Shown: positions 28,176-38,303, counted from the first letter of the stretch. The stretch is 64,000 nucleotides of DNA from Zymomonas mobilis subsp. pomaceae ATCC 29192 (GCF_000218875.1 NC_015709.1:1-64000); one strand, 5' to 3'. Notes: generated by a model not told the origin, from the sequence alone. Program-made: numbers and translations.

Positions 28176-29393
28176 GTGATCCCTCAAGCAAGAGTAGAAG
28201 CCGCCATCGAACTGCTTGATCAGATAATCAACGCAGCCCGTGATGAAGGATCAGCGGCCGATAGGCTGATTAGCGGTTATTTTAAAACGCGCCGCTATGC
28301 GGGTTCCAAAGATCGGGCTGCGGTGAGGGCGCTCGTTTATCGCGCCATCCGTCATATTGGTGACTGTCCTAAAAACGGACGGTCTGCCATGATAAGGCTG
28401 GCCAAAGATGATCCTGAACTGGCCGCTTTATTCGATGGGGGTAAACATGCGCCAGCGCCTATCTTACCACAAGAAATCGAGTATGCGGCACAGAAATCCG
28501 CAGAAAATCCGTCCTTACTGCCTTTGTGGCTCGCCCAAAAGATGGATGGCTATTTAGATAAGGATGAACAAAACGCTTTATTAGGACGTGCTCCGCTTGA
28601 TATTCGGTTTAATCCTCATATCACAAATTTAGAAGCCGTCTTAGAAGCCTTTCCAGAAGGTAAACCTATTGAAGGCCTTCCTTATGGGGTCCGCTTGACT
28701 GAAGGCACTCAGGTTGAAAAATCACCGCTCTGGCAAAAAGGCGCTGTTGAAGTTCAGGATGCTGGCTCGCAATGGGCGTCCCTGATATGTCAGGCAAAAT
28801 CAGACATGCGGATTGTTGACCTTTGTGCGGGGGCAGGGGGCAAAACCCTAGCCCTAGCCAGCGATATTCTGGCTGATGGGGGCGATGGGCACGGTTTGAT
28901 TGCCTGCGATACGGATCGTTCCCGTTTATCGCGCTTACAGCCGCGCTTAAAAAGAGCCGGTATCGAGACGGTAGAACAACGTCTTCTCAATCCCAAAGAA
29001 GAAGATCAGGCTTTAGCCGATCTTTTTGAAAAAGAAGATTTGGTCTTGATTGATGCGCCTTGCTCGGGGACAGGCACATGGCGTCGGAATCCTGAAGCAA
29101 GATGGCGTCTTAACCCAGAACGTCTAAGCCGTTTAACCGCAATACAGGCTTATCTTCTCGATATGGCGACGAAGCTTGTGCAACCGGGCGGCCATTTGGT
29201 CTATGTGGTTTGTTCTTTGCTGAACGAAGAAGGCAATGATCAGATTGCCGCTTTTTTGGATCGCCATTCCGACTGGACAGTCGAAAATATCGCTATTCCT
29301 GTTGGAAGTGTTCAGGAAAATGGGCGGCGGCTTACCGTGTTAAAAGATCAAACGGATGGTTTTTTTATCAGTCGGTTAAAATATTCAGGTTAG
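28176..29393 (+). CDS. RsmB/NOP2-family RNA (cytosine-5-)-methyltransferase
   Basis: A 405-residue methyltransferase with an NusB-like N-terminal helical region (1-75, RLISGYFKTRRYAGSKDR) and a SAM-dependent core: motif I VDLCAGAGGKTLALA, motif IV IDAPCSGTGTWRRNPE with one catalytic cysteine, and motif VI YVVCSLLNEEG with the second. It methylates cytosine-5 in rRNA; RsmB acts on 16S C967, but target assignment here is inference. GTG at 28176 is chosen since AAGGAG ends eight bases upstream; a TTG at 28170 is too close to it. It is probably cotranscribed with guaB. Confidence 0.9.
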   Translation: MIPQARVEAAIELLDQIINAARDEGSAADRLISGYFKTRRYAGSKDRAAVRALVYRAIRHIGDCPKNGRSAMIRLAKDDPELAALFDGGKHAPAPILPQEIEYAAQKSAENPSLLPLWLAQKMDGYLDKDEQNALLGRAPLDIRFNPHITNLEAVLEAFPEGKPIEGLPYGVRLTEGTQVEKSPLWQKGAVEVQDAGSQWASLICQAKSDMRIVDLCAGAGGKTLALASDILADGGDGHGLIACDTDRSRLSRLQPRLKRAGIETVEQRLLNPKEEDQALADLFEKEDLVLIDAPCSGTGTWRRNPEARWRLNPERLSRLTAIQAYLLDMATKLVQPGGHLVYVVCSLLNEEGNDQIAAFLDRHSDWTVENIAIPVGSVQENGRRLTVLKDQTDGFFISRLKYSG

Positions 29394-29557
29394 TTTCATT
29401 CATTTTCTTGTCAGATAATCCATCATGCTTCCAGACTAGCATAAAATAGAGCTATTGATTGCGATTATCCAATTTGCAGGTTAAGTCTTTTGGATATGAG
29501 CAGATGATTTCCGTCGTGACGAATTCTTATCAGCCTATTTCTTTTCCGGAGAAAATA

Positions 29558-30157
29558 ATGAATTTTTCGCCACTAGCCCTTGTCTTGTCGCTGACATTGG
29601 CGTCCGGATCTGCGGTTTCAAATGGAGAAAAACCCGATAATCAGATTAATCCTTATTCGGTTAATTTGATGCTTCATGGCGAAAAACTGCAACAAGAAGG
29701 CCATCTAGTTCAGGCGGCACAGATGTTTGAATCGGCATTAGCCGTCGATCCACGGAATAAAAACGCCTTTACGGCTTTGGGAAAGGTCGCTTTTGCCCAA
29801 GGATTACCCGGCAAATCTATTCGTTTTTATCGGGAAGCGCTTAATATAGATCCGAATGACCTAACCGCTTTGGAAGCCCAAGGCGAATCTATGGTGGCGC
29901 AAGGGGCGGTTGCGCGGGCAAAGCAAAATCTGGAAAAAATTAAGACAATTTGTCAGACGGAATGTCCCGCTTATACTTCTTTATCGGCTGTCATTGCGAA
30001 AGGGCCTCCGGCTATTGCGCCCATAAAGTCAGAGAATAGCGCAAATGATACTAATACCCCGCTAAAGACCGCTCCAGCGCCCACTGCGGCGGAAACACCG
30101 GCGACGACATCCTCAGAGGAAAAATCACAATCTCCAAAAGCCCCTGAAACGCATTAA
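29558..30157 (+). CDS. Exported TPR-repeat protein (TadD-like)
   Basis: The 199-residue protein has a signal peptide (1-21, ALVLSLTLASGSAVS), at least two or three tetratricopeptide repeats (about 35-135; NAFTALGKVAFAQGLPGKSI and AREALNIDP-like spacing in FYREALNIDPNDLTALEAQG), and an alanine-, proline- and threonine-rich tail of low complexity (about 150-199). TPR domains mediate protein contacts; the resemblance to TadD of pilus systems is loose, and no tad genes are in the window. ATG at 29558 is chosen for CCGGAG just upstream and because the signal peptide starts there. It is convergent with rsmA. Confidence 0.78.
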   Translation: MNFSPLALVLSLTLASGSAVSNGEKPDNQINPYSVNLMLHGEKLQQEGHLVQAAQMFESALAVDPRNKNAFTALGKVAFAQGLPGKSIRFYREALNIDPNDLTALEAQGESMVAQGAVARAKQNLEKIKTICQTECPAYTSLSAVIAKGPPAIAPIKSENSANDTNTPLKTAPAPTAAETPATTSSEEKSQSPKAPETH

Positions 30158-30169
30158 TTCTTTCTAAGA

Positions 30170-30209
30170 CATCCGAATGAACCGTCCCAAGACGCAATTC
30201 ATTCGGATG
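30170..30209. terminator. 12-bp inverted repeat between convergent genes
   Basis: CATCCGAATGAA (30170-30181) and TTCATTCGGATG (30198-30209) are exact inverted copies with a 16-base loop, placed between the stop codons of the TPR gene and rsmA. No clear T run follows on either strand. The position suggests a bidirectional transcription barrier. Confidence 0.55.
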
Positions 30210-30218
30210 AAATGTTAT

Positions 30219-31067
30219 TCAAGCTGCTTTTGGGGCGCTACTGTCTAAATGACGGGCAATGGCAACAAATTCTTCTACTGATAAGGTTTCTGGCCGACGG
30301 CTGGATTCAATCCCTATCGCTTCTAACGCCTCCATGGCTCCTTCAGTATTTTTTAAGCTTTGACGAAGCATTTTCCTGCGCTGATTAAAAGCTGCAGCCG
30401 TTACTTTTTCTAAAGTCGCCAGCGATGTCTGTTCCGGTTGCGCTTTTGGGGTAAGATGCACAATAGCAGACGTCACTTTAGGCGGTGGAACAAAAGCCGA
30501 GCGATGGACGGTAAAACTCAGTTTTGCCTGACTGCGCCACTGCGCCAAAACAGACAGTCGTCCATAATGTTCACTGCCCACCTTTGCCGTAATGCGTTCT
30601 GCGACTTCCTTCTGAAACATCAAGGTTAAAGAACGCCACCAAGGATACCATGTTTTTACCGTCAACCACCGAATAAGTAAGGCCGTGCCCACATTATAAG
30701 GCAGATTAGCGACAATATGAATATCCTTGCCTAGAATTTGGGCTTCATCGACCGTCATCGCATCGCCAGAAATTATCTGCAATTTTTCAGGAAAGAGCAG
30801 CGATAACTCTTCAAGGGCGGGCAAACAGCGACGATCGCGTTCAACAGCGGTGACATGTGCCCCCACTGATAACAAAGCACGCGTTAGTCCGCCCGGGCCG
30901 GGGCCTACTTCATAAACAGACGTATTTTCTAAATCACCCGGAACACGGGCAATTCTATTTAAAAGCTGACTATCCAACAAAAAATTTTGTCCCAGCCGCT
31001 TATCAGCTGCCAGCCCATAGCGTGCTATTACCGCACGTAAAGGTTCAAGTTTTTCAGTTTGGGACAT
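30219..31067 (-). CDS. rsmA: 16S rRNA dimethyladenosine transferase
   Basis: RsmA (KsgA) dimethylates two adjacent adenines near the 3' end of 16S rRNA, a late step in small-subunit maturation. The 282-residue protein shows the N-terminal KRLGQNFLLD, SAM motif I VYEVGPGPGGLTRALL, motif IV IVANLPYNVGTALLIRWL, and the C-terminal helical domain with FNQRRKMLRQSLKN. It is last in the minus-strand run lptD-surA-pdxA-rsmA, 11 bases after pdxA, an order widely conserved in proteobacteria. Confidence 0.97.
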   Translation of the reverse strand: MSQTEKLEPLRAVIARYGLAADKRLGQNFLLDSQLLNRIARVPGDLENTSVYEVGPGPGGLTRALLSVGAHVTAVERDRRCLPALEELSLLFPEKLQIISGDAMTVDEAQILGKDIHIVANLPYNVGTALLIRWLTVKTWYPWWRSLTLMFQKEVAERITAKVGSEHYGRLSVLAQWRSQAKLSFTVHRSAFVPPPKVTSAIVHLTPKAQPEQTSLATLEKVTAAAFNQRRKMLRQSLKNTEGAMEALEAIGIESSRRPETLSVEEFVAIARHLDSSAPKAA

Positions 31068-31078
31068 TTTGTTTCTAC

Positions 31079-32083
31079 TTATAACGCATGGATTTTTTTA
31101 TAGGCCTGTCGATGATGGACAGATTCAGCCGCCATCAAAAGGGCTGCAACCATAGCGCCCTCATCGGCTTTGTCTTTCCCTGCCAATGCAAAGGCGGTCC
31201 CATGATCGGGAGAGGTTCGAATAATAGGCAGCCCCAACGTTGTATTGACGCCATTATCGAAATTGATAGTTTTAATAGGAATAAGCGCTTGATCATGGGT
31301 AGGGCATAATGCTGCATCATAGCCTGCCCGAGCGCGAGGATTAAATAACGTATCGGCGGCAAAAGGCCCTTGAATATCGATGCCTTCTGATTGAAGTTGT
31401 TTTACAGCCGGACGAATGATCTCGATTTCTTCACGTCCAATCGCTCCATTTTCACCCGCATGGGGATTTAACCCTGCGATAACCAGACGGGGGGATTGAA
31501 TACCAAAATTATACCGCAACCCTTCTGCGGTCACGCGTGCACGGCTGATAATTAAATCAAGGGTTAAAGCAGACGGCACATCTTTATAAGGAATATGAAT
31601 AGTAAGGGGGACTGTCCGCAAGTCCGGCCCCGCTAACATCATAACCGTTTGATCGGGGGCAATACCGCATCGGTCTGCTACAAATTCTGTCTGACCGGGA
31701 AAAGTAAAGCCTACTTTATAGAGATGCTCTTTTGAAACAGGTGCGGTAACCAAAGCGGACGCACTCTCATGAAGTGCCATTTTAACGCCGACTTCTAAAG
31801 CCGAAAACGTTACTTGGGCTCCGGCCTGATCGGGTTGCCCTAATCTCACCTCTGCTAGAGAAGGAATTTCAAAAAGCGGTAAGGCTTGGTCAAAATAGCG
31901 TAAGGCTTCATCGGGATGATGAATAACTTTTACCGGAATATCAGAAGCCGCTTTTAAAGACGCCACACTGCCTACCGCAAAAAAAGGCATTAACTTTTCA
32001 TTTTCTCGACGACGCCATGCTTTAGCGACAATTTCAGGCCCAATACCCGCAGGGTCTCCCAAAGTTACGACAAGCGGTTTCAT
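31079..32083 (-). CDS. pdxA: 4-hydroxythreonine-4-phosphate dehydrogenase
   Basis: PdxA oxidises 4-phosphohydroxy-L-threonine in the DXP-dependent pyridoxal phosphate pathway. The 334-residue protein begins VTLGDPAGIGPEIVAKAW, with the family motif ALVTAPVSKEHL, the metal-binding GLNPHAGENGAIG, and FNPRARAGYDAALCPTHDQALIPIK. All are intact and the length is normal. It sits between surA (about 40 bases) and rsmA (11 bases) in the same direction. Confidence 0.97.
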   Translation of the reverse strand: MKPLVVTLGDPAGIGPEIVAKAWRRRENEKLMPFFAVGSVASLKAASDIPVKVIHHPDEALRYFDQALPLFEIPSLAEVRLGQPDQAGAQVTFSALEVGVKMALHESASALVTAPVSKEHLYKVGFTFPGQTEFVADRCGIAPDQTVMMLAGPDLRTVPLTIHIPYKDVPSALTLDLIISRARVTAEGLRYNFGIQSPRLVIAGLNPHAGENGAIGREEIEIIRPAVKQLQSEGIDIQGPFAADTLFNPRARAGYDAALCPTHDQALIPIKTINFDNGVNTTLGLPIIRTSPDHGTAFALAGKDKADEGAMVAALLMAAESVHHRQAYKKIHAL

Positions 32084-32124
32084 ATTCTGTTCCAGCCTTA
32101 CTCTATACGGTCTAATATTAAATT

Positions 32125-33516
32125 TTAACGATACTCGATAATAGCATCACGCCGTAAATCGCGTAGGTATCGTGTAGCACGTTTTGTAAGGCGTTCCTCT
32201 TGCAATCTATTATGAATTTGCTGAAAATTCGGTGCTTTTGCGACCTTGGGATCATCGCGACCACATAATACCAAAACCCGAATACCTTCATTAAGCGAAC
32301 CGAAAGGCGGCGTTGCTTCACCGATTTGAAGGGTCGTCATCATATGCTGTAAGGCTTCAGGCATCTGGCGAATACTAACTTGATCATTTTCAATGACCTC
32401 GCCGCCCACTTTTGCCGCAATATCATTGACAGAACCACAGCCCTTGATCTGTTTGACCGCATCCGCAAAAGCTGTAATTTTAGGCTCGGCGGTTTCCTTG
32501 GTCGTGCCGGGTGGAAAATTTACATACAGTTGTTTTAAAGACAAAATAGCGTCCCGAGGATCAACCCCCAGAATTTCACGCTTATCTTCAAGGGCGATAA
32601 TAGAAAACCCACTAGGCGTTTCCAAGGGTCCCACCGCAGAACCAACCGGCATCTTTTGAACAGCCTGCGCTAACGCATCCGGCAATTGTTCAGCGCGTAC
32701 CCAGTCCATATCGCCGCCTCTTGCTGCGGTCGAAGCTTCTGAATATTGTCGTGCATAGGCCGAAAAGGCAGCAGCGCCACCTTCCTTTAAAATTTGTTGG
32801 GCGATACGCGTGGCATTGGCTTTGACTTCAGCACGATTGGCATCCGTTGCCGATAAGAAAATCTCGACAACATGATATTCTTCTTTACCCTTGGCTGCCT
32901 TCAATCGGTTAATAATACCCTGAACTTCTTCGTTGCTGACGTTGATAAAAGGCTCAATCCGCCGTCCCATTAAACGTCGCCAGGCTAATTCTCCCTCGAT
33001 CTGACGCTTCAGCGCTTTTTCTGAAGCCCCAATATTATGGAGATATTCAGAAAATCCTTCCGGGGTTTTTTTCAGATTTCGAGCAAAATGCTCATATGTC
33101 TGATTAATTTCAGCGGGCGTAACAATAATATCGTTCGCTTTAGCTTCTTGAACCTGAAGTGTTTCATCAATTAGATTGCGTAAAATCTGTAATCGAAGCT
33201 GACTCCGTTCTTCTTCCGGGATCTGGCCGCCACTTCCGGCCGCGGCCAAGGCAAAGCTCTGATCAATATCCGTATTAGTAATAATGGTACCGTTTACAAT
33301 GGCGGTTGCCTTGTGAACATTGGGATCACTTTTACTAAAAATAGTCAGATCATGGGGTAATTTAAGATCCGCTGCATCGGGGTCTGCCAATAACAAAGCC
33401 GGGGTTAAAGCTACAGTCGCAGCTAGAACCGTTACAATCTGTTTTATCCGTTTTTTAGAAACGGCGCCTATTTTTTGCGGCAAACGCAATCTTGTATCCT
33501 CGATAAAGTCTGACAT
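32125..33516 (-). CDS. surA: Periplasmic chaperone / peptidyl-prolyl isomerase SurA
   Basis: SurA escorts outer-membrane proteins such as LptD across the periplasm. The 463-residue precursor has a signal peptide (about 16-45, IVTVLAATVALTPALLLA), the SurA N-terminal domain (ATAIVNGTIITNTDIDQSF to about 180), one recognisable parvulin domain (about 200-300, EEYHVVEIFLSA to TPSGFSIIALEDKR), a weaker second PPIase-like region (about 310-410), and a C-terminal helix. ATG at 33516 is chosen because AGAGG lies just upstream and gives a sensible signal peptide; a GTG at 33576 has none. Clustering with lptD fits its role. Confidence 0.93.
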   Translation of the reverse strand: MSDFIEDTRLRLPQKIGAVSKKRIKQIVTVLAATVALTPALLLADPDAADLKLPHDLTIFSKSDPNVHKATAIVNGTIITNTDIDQSFALAAAGSGGQIPEEERSQLRLQILRNLIDETLQVQEAKANDIIVTPAEINQTYEHFARNLKKTPEGFSEYLHNIGASEKALKRQIEGELAWRRLMGRRIEPFINVSNEEVQGIINRLKAAKGKEEYHVVEIFLSATDANRAEVKANATRIAQQILKEGGAAAFSAYARQYSEASTAARGGDMDWVRAEQLPDALAQAVQKMPVGSAVGPLETPSGFSIIALEDKREILGVDPRDAILSLKQLYVNFPPGTTKETAEPKITAFADAVKQIKGCGSVNDIAAKVGGEVIENDQVSIRQMPEALQHMMTTLQIGEATPPFGSLNEGIRVLVLCGRDDPKVAKAPNFQQIHNRLQEERLTKRATRYLRDLRRDAIIEYR

Positions 33517-33640
33517 CACCCTCTTTATATCCGAAAAGGGCTTTATTTTTAAAACGGAAAAAATAGCTTTTATCACTAAATAATGATTATCTATATTGGC
33601 TGTTACGCCTTACATTTAAAGGATAGGATACCTTTTTTAG

Positions 33641-35980
33641 CTAGTTATTATCAGTGCCATAAAGGGAAAAACGTAGCATAAAACTATTACCACGACGGGA
33701 ATCGCCAACCGTTGAATAGTCACGACGCCATGTAAGACCCAATTGCAGGCAATTATCATCATATTGTATTCCAATACGTTGCCTGACAGGTTGGAAACCA
33801 TTGGAAATAACCCCAGAATCTGCAATGTCGATCTGCTTTTGATTGGCAATCTGGTCTTTCTTCGTTGTCATATCGATAGTACCAGAACCGAAAATAGACC
33901 AGTAATGGGCAATCTGGATACGACCACCTAAACGTAATTCGCGGTAATTACCCAAATCCGGTTCAATCGCGGTATCAATATCGCGACTTAACTGAAGATA
34001 ACCGACCATAAGGTAAGTGCGCTTTGAACCGATCGTCAAATCGAGTTCCTGACGGCGAATCGCTAACGTTTTCCGATCCAGCCGGAAGCGTTCGGTAAGC
34101 TTGAGGAAAGAGCCATAACGTACCGACATGCGGCCAACAAAGTCAGAAAAGCGTCGGTTGAAACCTGTTCCTTGCGGGAAAATTTCATCTTCTCTGACCA
34201 ACCGCACACTTTGACCAAGATTACCATAAACCGAGATCATAGGCCGTTCCATTGTGTATTCGGCGCCATAGGTTACGCGCGTTCCGTCTTCAAAACGATC
34301 ATATCCCGGGAAACGATTGATAGAGAAAAGATTAATATCCTGAAGATCAAGTGCACGGGAATCTTCATCGGGAATAGCCAGATTCCGTACATGGGGCGAG
34401 GTTACCACCTGCACACGTGGCGTAATAACTTGTGTTCCACCGAAGGCTTCCCCTGCAAAAGGCCAACTGGCATCTACGGCACCGGCAACAATACCGCGTT
34501 GTTGCCATCCGCCGGTGCCCTGATAGAGTTCGGGGGTCAAATTATTGTAATTGCTGTGATAAAGATCACCACGCAGTAAAGCGGTGTAGGTTATCTGTTG
34601 ACCCAACGGAGTGTATTTTCTTAAATCCCATTCGGCGCTTACAAAAGCCCGTTGGGTATCTTGTCCGTCTGTACGGCTTAGAGCGAGGGTATTGGCCTGA
34701 AGCGAGACGACACCTCCCAACCACGGATCAGCTATTCTTTTCCGCCAATCAACAAGCGGTAAAGCCATCGGCTGGGTACCAAAGTGATCGGTTGGACGTA
34801 ATCCCTGAATGATCCACCCCGAGACTGAAAAATAACTTTTATCCGTAATCCGTTCCAGATTAAGCGTTGATCGTAAGCGATCATCCCATGCAAAATCATA
34901 GCGGCGCAAGAAAGTTTTATCCGTCGTTACTCGGATGGATCCGGTCAAACTCCATTTGGGGTCGAATTGAAATTTACCATTTGCATTAATATAACCACGC
35001 ATCTTAGCATGGGCATCCGAGCTAATCAGCGAACTATTAGCAGAATTCTGTTCTTCAGCCGGCAGCGGCGTGCTGCGGGTCAACATGCCTTCGACCTGAA
35101 AAAAGCCCTTTCCAAATAATTGGCGATAATGAGCGCCAATTCCCGGCAATACTTTTGAATAAATATAAGGGGTAAGGGTTAAATCCTTATTGGCGGCCAA
35201 CTTGAAATAATAAGGTGCCGACAATTCGAAACCGTTGATTTTCGATTCTTGAATATGCGGTAATAATAAACCGGAACTACTTTTGGATCTGTTGTCAGGA
35301 TAAGAAAAACTGGGTAAGCGTACGAGGGTACGACCCAAAACATCTAACTGAGGCGACTTGAAAGTGACCCTTTCCCGTGTAGGGTCGCGGACAATACGAA
35401 CTGCAGAAATACGCCATATCGGCGTTTTAGGACATCCTTCGTCATTGATAACCCGACACGGGGTATAAGCGGCCATATCAAAGGTTGTAACATCGTTAAC
35501 ATGCGAGGCTTTTTGCGCAGCTACTCGGCTACCATCTTGTAAGACCATAAGCATATTCTGAATAACGCCATCTTTTAAATGCGGGTCTAAATCGGCCTGA
35601 TCACTATAAGAAATGGCCCCATCTTCGTTAATAATAACGACATGACCGATGGCATGGACCTTATCGGCTTTTCTGTCCCATTGCAGTTGATCGGCACTAA
35701 GACGGGTATTATTTTGATTAGCGTGTACCTTGCCACTTACCGTTACAATATCATTATCACGGTCATAGGTCATTTTATCCGCCTCAAAGGCGATAGGATC
35801 ATTGTATTTACCCGATTGGGGCGGTGAAACACTTTCAAGATCAGCGGCGCTTTTATCCGTTGCGAGTGATGGAGACGCAGCAGAGGACAGCGTGCCTGTT
35901 TCAGCCACAGCCGGTGCTAGAAAAATACTAGACAGAATCAGCGGCATGGCCGTGAGCATGTCGGTTCTGAAATACCTCAC
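33641..35980 (-). CDS. lptD: LPS-assembly outer membrane protein LptD
   Basis: LptD is the beta-barrel that inserts lipopolysaccharide in the outer leaflet with LptE. The 779-residue precursor has a signal peptide ending APAVA, an N-terminal OstA/LptA-like jelly roll (about 60-190, FEADKMTYDRDNDIVTVSGKV), and a long barrel ending FMLRFSLYG, with the final aromatic pattern for Bam recognition. GTG at 35980 has AAGGAG a few bases upstream and is preferred; an ATG at 35959 (MLTAMPLIL) is also possible. The gene heads the operon with surA, pdxA and rsmA. Cysteines are few, so disulphide pairing of the E. coli type is doubtful. Confidence 0.92.
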   Translation of the reverse strand: MRYFRTDMLTAMPLILSSIFLAPAVAETGTLSSAASPSLATDKSAADLESVSPPQSGKYNDPIAFEADKMTYDRDNDIVTVSGKVHANQNNTRLSADQLQWDRKADKVHAIGHVVIINEDGAISYSDQADLDPHLKDGVIQNMLMVLQDGSRVAAQKASHVNDVTTFDMAAYTPCRVINDEGCPKTPIWRISAVRIVRDPTRERVTFKSPQLDVLGRTLVRLPSFSYPDNRSKSSSGLLLPHIQESKINGFELSAPYYFKLAANKDLTLTPYIYSKVLPGIGAHYRQLFGKGFFQVEGMLTRSTPLPAEEQNSANSSLISSDAHAKMRGYINANGKFQFDPKWSLTGSIRVTTDKTFLRRYDFAWDDRLRSTLNLERITDKSYFSVSGWIIQGLRPTDHFGTQPMALPLVDWRKRIADPWLGGVVSLQANTLALSRTDGQDTQRAFVSAEWDLRKYTPLGQQITYTALLRGDLYHSNYNNLTPELYQGTGGWQQRGIVAGAVDASWPFAGEAFGGTQVITPRVQVVTSPHVRNLAIPDEDSRALDLQDINLFSINRFPGYDRFEDGTRVTYGAEYTMERPMISVYGNLGQSVRLVREDEIFPQGTGFNRRFSDFVGRMSVRYGSFLKLTERFRLDRKTLAIRRQELDLTIGSKRTYLMVGYLQLSRDIDTAIEPDLGNYRELRLGGRIQIAHYWSIFGSGTIDMTTKKDQIANQKQIDIADSGVISNGFQPVRQRIGIQYDDNCLQLGLTWRRDYSTVGDSRRGNSFMLRFSLYGTDNN

Positions 35981-36363
35981 ATTTCTCCTTAACGTATGAC
36001 AATACATCCAACAACATGCCGTCTTATGGCATAAGAAATATCACGACTAGTCATTTGTGATCAGAAGAGAGCTGATAGACAGCCCATTCTGAATGGTAGT
36101 TTTATACAAATATTTGGTATCAGGCGTTTTCTATACAGCTCAATTAAAAGTCGAAAGGTTTTTTTACCTTAAAGTAGGCGCATTCGGGTATTTTTGGCCT
36201 TTTTATGCAAAGCTGATGCAAGTCGGTTAATAATTCTACTTTATAAACTCGACCCGCAATCAACTGATCGACTTTATCCTTGATATTATATCTTTATAAA
36301 ATAGCTATATCGTATAGCCTAGAAAAAGACTGACGGCTGTTTTTGAATGAAAGTATTGTGATT
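35981..36363. other. Divergent intergenic region between lptD and pepA
   Basis: About 380 AT-rich bases between divergent genes, with no credible coding sequence. It should hold both promoters. Only a weak hairpin (AAGGT with ACCTT around a T loop, near 36158) is seen. I could not assign promoter hexamers with confidence. Confidence 0.45.
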
Positions 36364-37848
36364 ATGGCACTTCCTTTAAATATCTATTTCAAGGCTGATA
36401 CGGCTGATAAGCAGGCTGTAAAGGTACTGCCGGTAAAAGAAGGCTTTTCAGTTTCCGAGCTTCCTGATTTTAGTGATGAAGCGCGGGCATTAATAACTTT
36501 AGCCGCAAAAAATGCGCGTTTTACGGGTAAAGAAGGTAGCCTTCTAGAGGTAGTTTTACCGGAAAAGGGAAATGTTCGTCAGTATGTTTTAGTCGGTTTT
36601 GGTAACGATAAAGCCTATGATAAAGCAGGTGCGGCGGTTGTTGCTCGCTTCTTAACTTCTGGTCTTGAGAGCCTTGCTATTGACCTTGCCGCCGTAAAAA
36701 AGAAAGAAACCGCAAAAGCGGCCGCTTCCTTTGCCTATGGCGCTGTGCTTCGGGGATATAAACTAGACAACTATCGCACGACCTTATCAGACGATAAAAA
36801 ACCCAGTTTAAAATCACTGTATTTTGCTGAAGTAGACCAGAAAGAAGCAGAAAAAGCTTGGCAGCCCTTTTCCGCTTTAGCAGAAGGTATTCTGTTTACT
36901 CGGATGCTGGTCACCGAACCCGGCAATATCCTTTATCCTGAAAGTTTTGTTGAGCATTGCAAGCCTTTGGCCGAAATCGGTCTTTCTGTTGAAATTCTTG
37001 ATGAAGCTGCCCTTCGTGAAGCGGGTATGGGCGCCTTGTTGGGGGTCGCCCAAGGCTCTGCTCGATCCCCGCGTCTTTTAGCCTTGCGTTGGAATGGCAC
37101 GGGTAAGCCGGATTCCCGCCCTGTCGCTTTTGTGGGTAAGGGGGTTACCTTTGATAGTGGCGGTATTTCCCTGAAACCCGGGGCCGGTATGGAAGGCATG
37201 AAATGGGATATGGGGGGCGCTGGCGCTGTCGTCGGGGTTATGAAAGCCTTAGCGCTTCGTAAAGCCAAAGCTGACATCATCGGTGTTTGTGGTCTGGTGG
37301 AAAATATGCCCGATGCCAATGCCCAGCGTCCGGGTGATGTCGTTAAAACGATGTCAGGTCAGACGGTAGAAGTGATCAATACGGATGCAGAAGGACGGCT
37401 CGTCCTATGCGATGTTTTAACTTGGGTACAAAAGAACTATAAACCCGAAGTCATTATTGATTTGGCGACACTGACAGGGGCAATGATCATTTCATTAGGC
37501 CATGAATATGGGGGCTTATTTTCTAATTGTGAAAAATTGGCCGACAATCTAGTGAAAGCAGGCCGTTCATCGGGGGATGCCTTATGGCGTCTTCCTATGG
37601 GTGATGCCTATGATAAATTATTGGATTCCCATATTGCCGATATGAAAAATGTTGGGCCCCGCTATGGTGGTTCCATTACAGCGGCCCAGTTCTTGAAACG
37701 CTTTATTGATAAAGATGTCCGTTGGGCTCATCTTGATATTGCGGGTATGGTCTGGGCTGATAAAGCGGATACTTTCTGGGATAAAGGCGCAACCGGATAT
37801 GGTGTTCGCCTTTTAAATCAGTTGGTTTCCGATAATTTTGAAAAATAG
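36364..37848 (+). CDS. pepA: Leucyl aminopeptidase (M17, PepA-type)
   Basis: A cytoplasmic di-zinc aminopeptidase that forms hexamers. The 494-residue protein has an N-terminal alpha/beta domain (1-170) and a catalytic domain with GKGVTFDSGGISLKPGAGM (metal-binding lysine and aspartate) and the family signature NTDAEGRLVL. C-terminal WAHLDIAGMVW is typical. ATG at 36364 (MALPLNIYF) is preferred over TTG at 36343; its ribosome binding site is weak. It is followed 11 bases on by holC, a pairing common in proteobacteria. Confidence 0.95.
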   Translation: MALPLNIYFKADTADKQAVKVLPVKEGFSVSELPDFSDEARALITLAAKNARFTGKEGSLLEVVLPEKGNVRQYVLVGFGNDKAYDKAGAAVVARFLTSGLESLAIDLAAVKKKETAKAAASFAYGAVLRGYKLDNYRTTLSDDKKPSLKSLYFAEVDQKEAEKAWQPFSALAEGILFTRMLVTEPGNILYPESFVEHCKPLAEIGLSVEILDEAALREAGMGALLGVAQGSARSPRLLALRWNGTGKPDSRPVAFVGKGVTFDSGGISLKPGAGMEGMKWDMGGAGAVVGVMKALALRKAKADIIGVCGLVENMPDANAQRPGDVVKTMSGQTVEVINTDAEGRLVLCDVLTWVQKNYKPEVIIDLATLTGAMIISLGHEYGGLFSNCEKLADNLVKAGRSSGDALWRLPMGDAYDKLLDSHIADMKNVGPRYGGSITAAQFLKRFIDKDVRWAHLDIAGMVWADKADTFWDKGATGYGVRLLNQLVSDNFEK

Positions 37849-37859
37849 GGTGGATATTC

Positions 37860-38303
37860 TTGGTAACACGCATTGATTTTTATCATTTATTATCAACAAC
37901 AATAGATGATGTGTTACCGCGTATCGCAGAAAAAGCCCTGACGGCTGATAAAAACCTGTTGATCGTTGTAAAAGACGATCAACAGGCTAAGGCGCTCGAC
38001 CGACATTTGTGGTGCTATACGCCTGAAAGTTTTTTGCCCCATGGATGCGTGGGGGCAGGGGATGAAGAGGCACAGCCCATTTTAATCTCGTCTCTTCCTG
38101 ATGCCTTGAACCATGCCCCTTATATTGCCTTGGCAGATGGGCTTTGGCGCCAAGAATCTTTGAATTTTGAGCGGGTTTTCTATTTTTTTGACGAATCCTC
38201 TATCCAGATAGCACGAAAGGCTTGGCGTTTTCTGGCCGATACAGAAGGGGAGCGGCATTATTGGAAACAGGATAGCCGTGGAAAATGGCAGAAATTCGCG
38301 TGA
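37860..38303 (+). CDS. holC: DNA polymerase III subunit chi
   Basis: The chi subunit links the clamp loader to single-strand binding protein. The 147-residue product has RIDFYHLLSTTIDDVLPRIAEKAL at the start, LIVVKDDQQAKALDRHLWCYTPESFLPHG (the conserved W-x-Y-x-x-x-S-F-L-P-H block at about 45-65) and a helical end. Start is TTG at 37860, preceded by GGTGG; no ATG is available upstream in a suitable position. Its place just after pepA supports the call. Confidence 0.9.
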   Translation: MVTRIDFYHLLSTTIDDVLPRIAEKALTADKNLLIVVKDDQQAKALDRHLWCYTPESFLPHGCVGAGDEEAQPILISSLPDALNHAPYIALADGLWRQESLNFERVFYFFDESSIQIARKAWRFLADTEGERHYWKQDSRGKWQKFA